Positions 6,949 through 10,467 of a DNA stretch of 10,467 bases are shown here, piece after piece (position 1 is the first letter of the stretch; each line of letters starts with the position of its first letter). The translations under genes were made by a program, and so were the position numbers. Source of the DNA: JAQVEB01 sp028698105 (lineage in GTDB: Bacteria; Bacteroidota; Bacteroidia; Bacteroidales; Dysgonomonadaceae); the NCBI GenBank assembly GCA_964293155.1, contig CAXYYA010000068.1:1-10467 (forward strand), in the 5' to 3' direction. Below the pieces are notes generated by a model. It was not told the DNA's origin, ran no database searches, and was given only the letters and a program-made list of their open reading frames with translations.

Positions 6949-7320
6949 ATGGATTATAATGCAATAACAGAGAAAATTATTGGCGCAGCTATAAATGTTC
7001 ACAAAACATTAGGCCCCGGAATGTTAGAAAGCGCTTACCGACGTTGTTTAGCTTACGAATTGGAACAAATGGGATTAGAAGTGCAATGCGAAGTTGCTGT
7101 ACCCGTTGTGTATAAGGAGATTAAACTCGACTGTGGCTACAGAATTGATCTTCTAGTCGAAAATCAGGTTATTGTTGAATTAAAATCAGTGGATGCATTT
7201 CATCCGGTCTTTGAAGCGCAAGTACTCACTTATATGCGTTTTGCCAATAAACGTCTGGGTCTATTGATTAATTTTAAAACGAATATGCTTAAAAACGGAA
7301 TTAAAAGATATATTCTTTAA
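6949..7320 (+). CDS. GxxExxY protein, PD-(D/E)XK nuclease fold
   Basis: This 123-residue protein belongs to the GxxExxY family, assigned to the PD-(D/E)XK nuclease superfamily and of unknown biological role. The name motif is Gly24-Met-Leu-Glu27-Ser-Ala-Tyr30. The nuclease-type core follows: Asp67 in RIDLLV, Glu77-Leu-Lys79 as the ExK pair, and Gln91...Tyr95, resembling the QxxxY motif of RecB-like nucleases. All expected catalytic positions are intact, so it could be an active metal-dependent nuclease; this is inferred from motifs only. ATG 6949 is chosen because the promoter ends just upstream. It has its own promoter, lies between inverted repeats, and its stop codon is followed immediately by the right arm. 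No terminator separates it from recG, so read-through into recG is likely. Its GC content is well below that of its neighbours. Confidence 0.9.
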   Translation: MDYNAITEKIIGAAINVHKTLGPGMLESAYRRCLAYELEQMGLEVQCEVAVPVVYKEIKLDCGYRIDLLVENQVIVELKSVDAFHPVFEAQVLTYMRFANKRLGLLINFKTNMLKNGIKRYIL

Positions 7321-7360
7321 CTCTGTGTTCTCTGTGTACCTCCGTGCTTCTCAGCGAAAC
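7321..7360 (-). repeat. Right inverted-repeat arm: array of CTCTGTG-type heptamers
   Basis: Heptamers occur at 7321 (CTCTGTG), 7330 (CTCTGTG), 7340 (CTCCGTG) and 7350 (CTCAGCG), spaced 9, 10 and 10 bp, and diverge outward. The first 16 nt are the exact reverse complement of 6862-6877. The arm starts on the base after the TAA at 7318-7320. Unlike the left side it cannot fold on itself into a terminator. Confidence 0.85.
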
Positions 7361-7367
7361 AAAAAAA

Positions 7368-9461
7368 ATGAACTTCCTTCAAACCGACATAAAATTCGTA
7401 CCCGGCGTGGGGCCGAAACGTGCGGAGATACTGAACAAGGAACTCGATGTGTTTACCTTGGGCGATCTGTTGCGCTGGTACCCTTATCGGTACGTGGACA
7501 GAAGCCGGATGTACTACGTACACGAGATAGACGGCAGCATGCCCTTTATTCAGTTGAAAGGGAAAATTACCGCTTTCGAGACGTTCGGTGAAGGTAGAAA
7601 AAAGCGTTTGATAGCACACTTTAATGATGGTACGGGGTTTATTGATCTCGTGTGGTTTCAAGGTGTGAAATACATCGAGGGTAAATATAAAATCAATCAG
7701 GAGTATATTGTTTTCGGGAAGCCCACGCTGTTTAATAACCGGTGGAATATTGCTCATCCTGAGATGGATGTGTATATGAGCGAAGCCGACCGTCCCGAAG
7801 GGCTCATGGCCATGTACAACACCACCGAGAAGATGAAAAACCATTACCTGAACTCCAAAGCCATGCAGAATATCATCCAAAATGCCTTTGGAATGATCAA
7901 GGAGCGGTTGCCGGAATCGTTATCTCCCGATGTAGTAAAAGAGGCGCGTCTAATGGCTTTTCACGATGCCGTTGAAAACATCCATTTTCCGAAAAATCCT
8001 ATTTTGCTCCGCGATGCCGAGTTTCGCCTTAAATTTGAAGAACTGTTTTACATTCAACTGAATATCGTTCGGTACGCTTCGGACAGAAAAGCAAAACTCA
8101 ACGGGTTTATTTTCAAAAACGTAGGCCACTACCTGAATACCTTTTACAAAAAACACATCCCTTTTGAATTAACGAATGCGCAAAAACGCGTTATCAGGGA
8201 AATTCGAAAAGACACGGCATCGGGAAAGCAGATGAACCGGTTGCTACAGGGCGATGTGGGCAGTGGAAAAACGCTCGTAGCGCTGATGTGTATGCTCATT
8301 GCCATGGACAACGGATTTCAGGCATGCCTGATGGCGCCGACTGAAATTCTGGCATCCCAACATTTTGAAACTTTTAGTAAGCTGCTATCGGATATGGACG
8401 TGAACGTGGCGTTGCTCACCGGTTCCACGAAGAAAAAAGAGCGCGAGACGATTCATGCAGGGCTGCTTTCGGGTGATATTCATATTCTTATCGGTACGCA
8501 TGCGCTCATTGAAGACGTGGTGCAGTTTCAAAACCTGGGTTTTGTGGTGATTGATGAGCAGCACCGCTTCGGTGTGGCGCAACGCGCCAAACTATGGACC
8601 AAGAACGATCATCCCCCACACGTGCTTGTAATGACGGCAACACCCATCCCGCGCACGCTTGCCATGACGGTTTACGGCGATCTGGACGTGTCGGTGATAG
8701 ACGAACTACCTCCGGGCCGTAAACCCATTCAAACGCTGCACCGGTTCGATAAGAAGCGCGGAGCGCTGTATCAATTTATTCGCGAACAAATACACTTGGG
8801 GCGACAAATTTATATTGTTTACCCACTGATCGAGGAAAGCGAAAAGATGGATTTGAAGAATCTGGAAGATGGCTTCATTCACATCAAAGAGGTTTTTCCC
8901 GAATTCACCGTCGTGAAAATGCACGGCCGGATGAAACCGGCGGAAAAAGATGAGGTTATGCAACAATTCGTAGCCAACGAAGCGCAAATCATGGTCTCGA
9001 CCACCGTGATTGAAGTGGGAGTGAACGTTCCCAACGCATCGGTGATGGTTATCGAAAGCGCGCAGCGCTTTGGACTGTCGCAATTGCACCAGTTGCGGGG
9101 CAGGGTGGGGCGTGGCGCCGATCAATCGTATTGCGTGCTCATTACACCTTATGAGCTCTCGTCCGATACGCGCAAGCGTATGGAAATTATGACGGATAGC
9201 AACGACGGTTTCGTAATCGCCGAAGCAGATCTTAAACTTCGCGGCCCCGGCGATCTTGAAGGCACCCAGCAAAGCGGCGTCCCGTTTAATCTCCACATTG
9301 CCGATCTGGTTCGCGACAACGCCATTCTATTTCGCGCACGCGAAATTGCCGAAGGCATTATTTCCCACGATCCGAAACTCTCGCAACCGGAGCATTTGAT
9401 GCTGAAACAGCAATTGAGCCGCTTAGGCGGGAATCGGTATGATTGGGGGAGGATTGGGTGA
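7368..9461 (+). CDS. recG: ATP-dependent DNA helicase RecG
   Basis: RecG is a double-strand DNA translocase that remodels stalled replication forks and branch-migrates Holliday junctions. The 697-residue protein begins MNFLQTDIKFVPGVGPKRA, with a helix-hairpin-helix-like start. An OB-fold wedge region follows (about residues 55-150), then the helicase core: Walker A GDVGSGKT at 295-302, DEQH at 396-399, TATP at 423-426 and QLRGRVGRG at 575-583. The C-terminal block has the RecG-type DLKLRGPGDLEGTQQSG. Length and motifs are normal. The frame extends to a GTG at 7344, but that codon is in the right repeat arm, and ATG 7368 after eight-odd A residues fits Bacteroidota leaders. No promoter consensus lies directly upstream, so expression may depend on the GxxExxY promoter or glyA read-through. 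It converges with the DUF1080 gene across only 14 bp, with no obvious terminator. Confidence 0.97.
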   Translation: MNFLQTDIKFVPGVGPKRAEILNKELDVFTLGDLLRWYPYRYVDRSRMYYVHEIDGSMPFIQLKGKITAFETFGEGRKKRLIAHFNDGTGFIDLVWFQGVKYIEGKYKINQEYIVFGKPTLFNNRWNIAHPEMDVYMSEADRPEGLMAMYNTTEKMKNHYLNSKAMQNIIQNAFGMIKERLPESLSPDVVKEARLMAFHDAVENIHFPKNPILLRDAEFRLKFEELFYIQLNIVRYASDRKAKLNGFIFKNVGHYLNTFYKKHIPFELTNAQKRVIREIRKDTASGKQMNRLLQGDVGSGKTLVALMCMLIAMDNGFQACLMAPTEILASQHFETFSKLLSDMDVNVALLTGSTKKKERETIHAGLLSGDIHILIGTHALIEDVVQFQNLGFVVIDEQHRFGVAQRAKLWTKNDHPPHVLVMTATPIPRTLAMTVYGDLDVSVIDELPPGRKPIQTLHRFDKKRGALYQFIREQIHLGRQIYIVYPLIEESEKMDLKNLEDGFIHIKEVFPEFTVVKMHGRMKPAEKDEVMQQFVANEAQIMVSTTVIEVGVNVPNASVMVIESAQRFGLSQLHQLRGRVGRGADQSYCVLITPYELSSDTRKRMEIMTDSNDGFVIAEADLKLRGPGDLEGTQQSGVPFNLHIADLVRDNAILFRAREIAEGIISHDPKLSQPEHLMLKQQLSRLGGNRYDWGRIG

Positions 9462-9475
9462 AAAAATCTCGAAAT

Positions 9476-10252
9476 TTACAACTCCCTAATCCAGATATTC
9501 CGAAAACTGATAGGCGCACTCGGATCACCGTGATCTTGCAGAATGATGGGGCCGGCTCCGTGTTCTTTTACTTCGGGGAAGCCGATGTATGGAGTTGTGC
9601 CCAAAATGGTGGTGTTGTTCTGTAACAGTATGCCGTTTTGCAATACTGTTACGCGAGGCGGAGTGCGATACGTTCCGTCTCTTTTGAATGTTGGAGCGGT
9701 GTAAATAATGTCGTAAGTGTTCCATTCGCCGGGTTTACGCATCGCGTTCACGAGCGGCGGCGTTTGTTTGTAAATGCTTCCGGTCTGGCCGTTCACGTAC
9801 GTTTCATTCTCATAATTGTCGAGGATCTGAATTTCGTACATTCCCTGCATAAAAACGCCGCTGTTGCCGCGAGCCTGGCTCTCTCCGGTAATTCCTACGG
9901 GAGTCATCCACTCCAGATGCAACTGATAGTCGTTAAATTTTTGTTTGGTGCGAATATCGCCTGTGCCCTTTTTCACGGTAAAAACGCCATCATGCACCGT
10001 CCATCCTGCAGCGTTGCCTTTTGTGTTTTCCCATTGCGAAAGGTTTTTCCCGTCAAATAAAACGATGGCATCCGAAGGAGCAGCAACGGCTTCGGTGCAC
10101 GCTTTCCCGGGCGTAACAACTGGAGGTTGAGGTTGCCAGTACTCGGTCATGGCCGGTGTCATGGGAGCGCGTTCGGGATACTTTTTTTCTTGGGCGTTTA
10201 GCGAAATAGCAACGGTAAGTCCGGCTAAAATCAATAAATTAATCTTTTTCAT
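9476..10252 (-). CDS. Secreted DUF1080 (3-keto-disaccharide hydrolase-type) protein
   Basis: This 258-residue protein starts with a signal peptide (MKKINLLILAGLTVAISLNA, cleavage probably before QEKK; no lipobox cysteine), so it is likely periplasmic or exported. After a Pro-rich linker the DUF1080 domain starts at about residue 60: IVLFDGKNLSQWE, then GWTVHDGVFTV and FNDYQLHLEW. It continues with GNSGVFMQGMYEIQILDNYENETYVNGQTGSIYKQ and ends with GPIILQDHGDPSAPISFRNIWIREL. These are the signature strings of the family, a concanavalin-like beta-sandwich. Characterised members cleave 3-keto-glycosides made by a partner Gfo/Idh/MocA-type dehydrogenase, and such a gene lies 21 bp upstream, supporting that role here. 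The actual sugar is unknown. Confidence 0.92.
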   Translation of the reverse strand: MKKINLLILAGLTVAISLNAQEKKYPERAPMTPAMTEYWQPQPPVVTPGKACTEAVAAPSDAIVLFDGKNLSQWENTKGNAAGWTVHDGVFTVKKGTGDIRTKQKFNDYQLHLEWMTPVGITGESQARGNSGVFMQGMYEIQILDNYENETYVNGQTGSIYKQTPPLVNAMRKPGEWNTYDIIYTAPTFKRDGTYRTPPRVTVLQNGILLQNNTTILGTTPYIGFPEVKEHGAGPIILQDHGDPSAPISFRNIWIREL

Positions 10253-10273
10253 CTTGTATAGTTTTGAAATGTT

Positions 10274-10467
10274 TTATGTTCTCGGAAATTTCCAGGGTTG
10301 ACGATAATTGGGCTTAATAAGCCTGTCAGCCTCTTTGTTATTAAAAGTTTTTCTGGTATCATCATACACCAACTCCGATTTTACGCGAGTGGAAATATTG
10401 CCCAAATGGGCATATTTAGCACACAAACTACCGTTATTGATGGTGCAGGCCGTATCATGATCGCGTT
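10274..10467 (-). CDS. Gfo/Idh/MocA family oxidoreductase, C-terminal 63 residues only
   Basis: The frame enters from the right window edge (last full codon starts at base 10465) and ends with TAA at 10276-10274. The visible C-terminus contains NNGSLCAKYAHLGNISTR, VYDDTRKTFNNKEAD and KPNYRQPWKFP. These strings are typical of the end of Bacteroidota Gfo/Idh/MocA-like NAD(P)-dependent sugar or glycoside dehydrogenases. The nucleotide-binding domain and any signal peptide are outside the window. The gene is followed after 21 bp by the DUF1080 gene on the same strand, so the two are almost certainly one operon. The pair fits a pathway in which the dehydrogenase oxidises carbon 3 of a glycoside and the DUF1080 protein breaks the resulting keto-sugar. 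The family assignment rests on this short tail and the context. Confidence 0.8.
   Translation of the reverse strand, partial: RDHDTACTINNGSLCAKYAHLGNISTRVKSELVYDDTRKTFNNKEADRLIKPNYRQPWKFPRT

Larger units (their letters stand above)
6836..7360. mobile_element. Candidate cassette: GxxExxY nuclease-fold gene inside inverted repeats
   Basis: The unit of about 525 bp consists of a left repeat arm, a promoter, one AT-rich gene and a right repeat arm in inverted orientation. The arms share a 16-bp perfect core next to the gene and weaker identity outward to GTT...AAC ends. By hand count 131 of 360 bases in 6961-7320 are G or C (36%), while sampled rows of glyA and recG are 52-58%, which suggests a different origin. 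I found no transposase and no target-site duplication, so movement is inferred only from repeats, composition and position between housekeeping genes. Confidence 0.45.

Noticed and set aside
6836..7360. CRISPR array
   Set aside because: The units are 7-nt heptamers at 9-12 bp spacing in two inverted blocks, with no long direct repeats, no spacers and no cas genes.
6836..7360. Classical insertion sequence
   Set aside because: The only gene is a 123-residue nuclease-fold protein without a transposase motif, and no flanking target duplication was seen. Kept only as a candidate cassette.
9462..9475. Shared terminator between recG and the DUF1080 gene
   Set aside because: Only a 4-bp AAAT/ATTT pairing is possible in the 14-bp gap, which is too weak to call.

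Overview
The window looks like chromosomal DNA of a member of the Bacteroidota, most likely of the order Bacteroidales. Several upstream regions carry the Bacteroidota promoter form (TAnnTTTG at about -7, in two cases with TTTG exactly 19 nt further upstream). Start codons are preceded by A/T-rich leaders rather than Shine-Dalgarno motifs. The outer-membrane barrel, DUF1080 and Gfo/Idh/MocA proteins are of types common in this phylum. Coding GC looks close to one half, except in the two small genes described below.

Layout, left to right on the + strand: the 3' part of an outer-membrane beta-barrel/TonB-receptor-like protein (start lies outside the window); a terminator with a promoter element inside it; trmD (tRNA m1G37 methyltransferase); a small secreted or membrane protein of unknown function; a tyrosine phenol-lyase gene (tpl) with its own promoter and terminator; glyA (serine hydroxymethyltransferase) with its own promoter; a small AT-rich gene for a GxxExxY/PD-(D/E)XK nuclease-fold protein, enclosed by inverted CACAGAG-type repeats; and recG. 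On the - strand, converging on recG, is a two-gene operon: the C-terminus of a Gfo/Idh/MocA-type oxidoreductase followed by a secreted DUF1080 protein, a pairing expected for 3-keto-glycoside metabolism.

Most genes are housekeeping (trmD, glyA, recG) or have a recognisable catabolic role (tpl, gfo/DUF1080) and appear to be separate transcription units. The most unusual region is about 6836-7360 between glyA and recG. There a nuclease-fold gene lies in a roughly 525-bp unit bounded by inverted arrays of a heptamer (CACAGAG / CTCTGTG) repeated every 9-12 bp. The left array also forms the glyA terminator hairpin, and it supplies the -33 box of the nuclease gene's promoter. The right array begins at the base after that gene's stop codon and ends 7 bp before the recG start. 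It looks like an inserted cassette, but no target-site duplication was seen and mobility is not shown.
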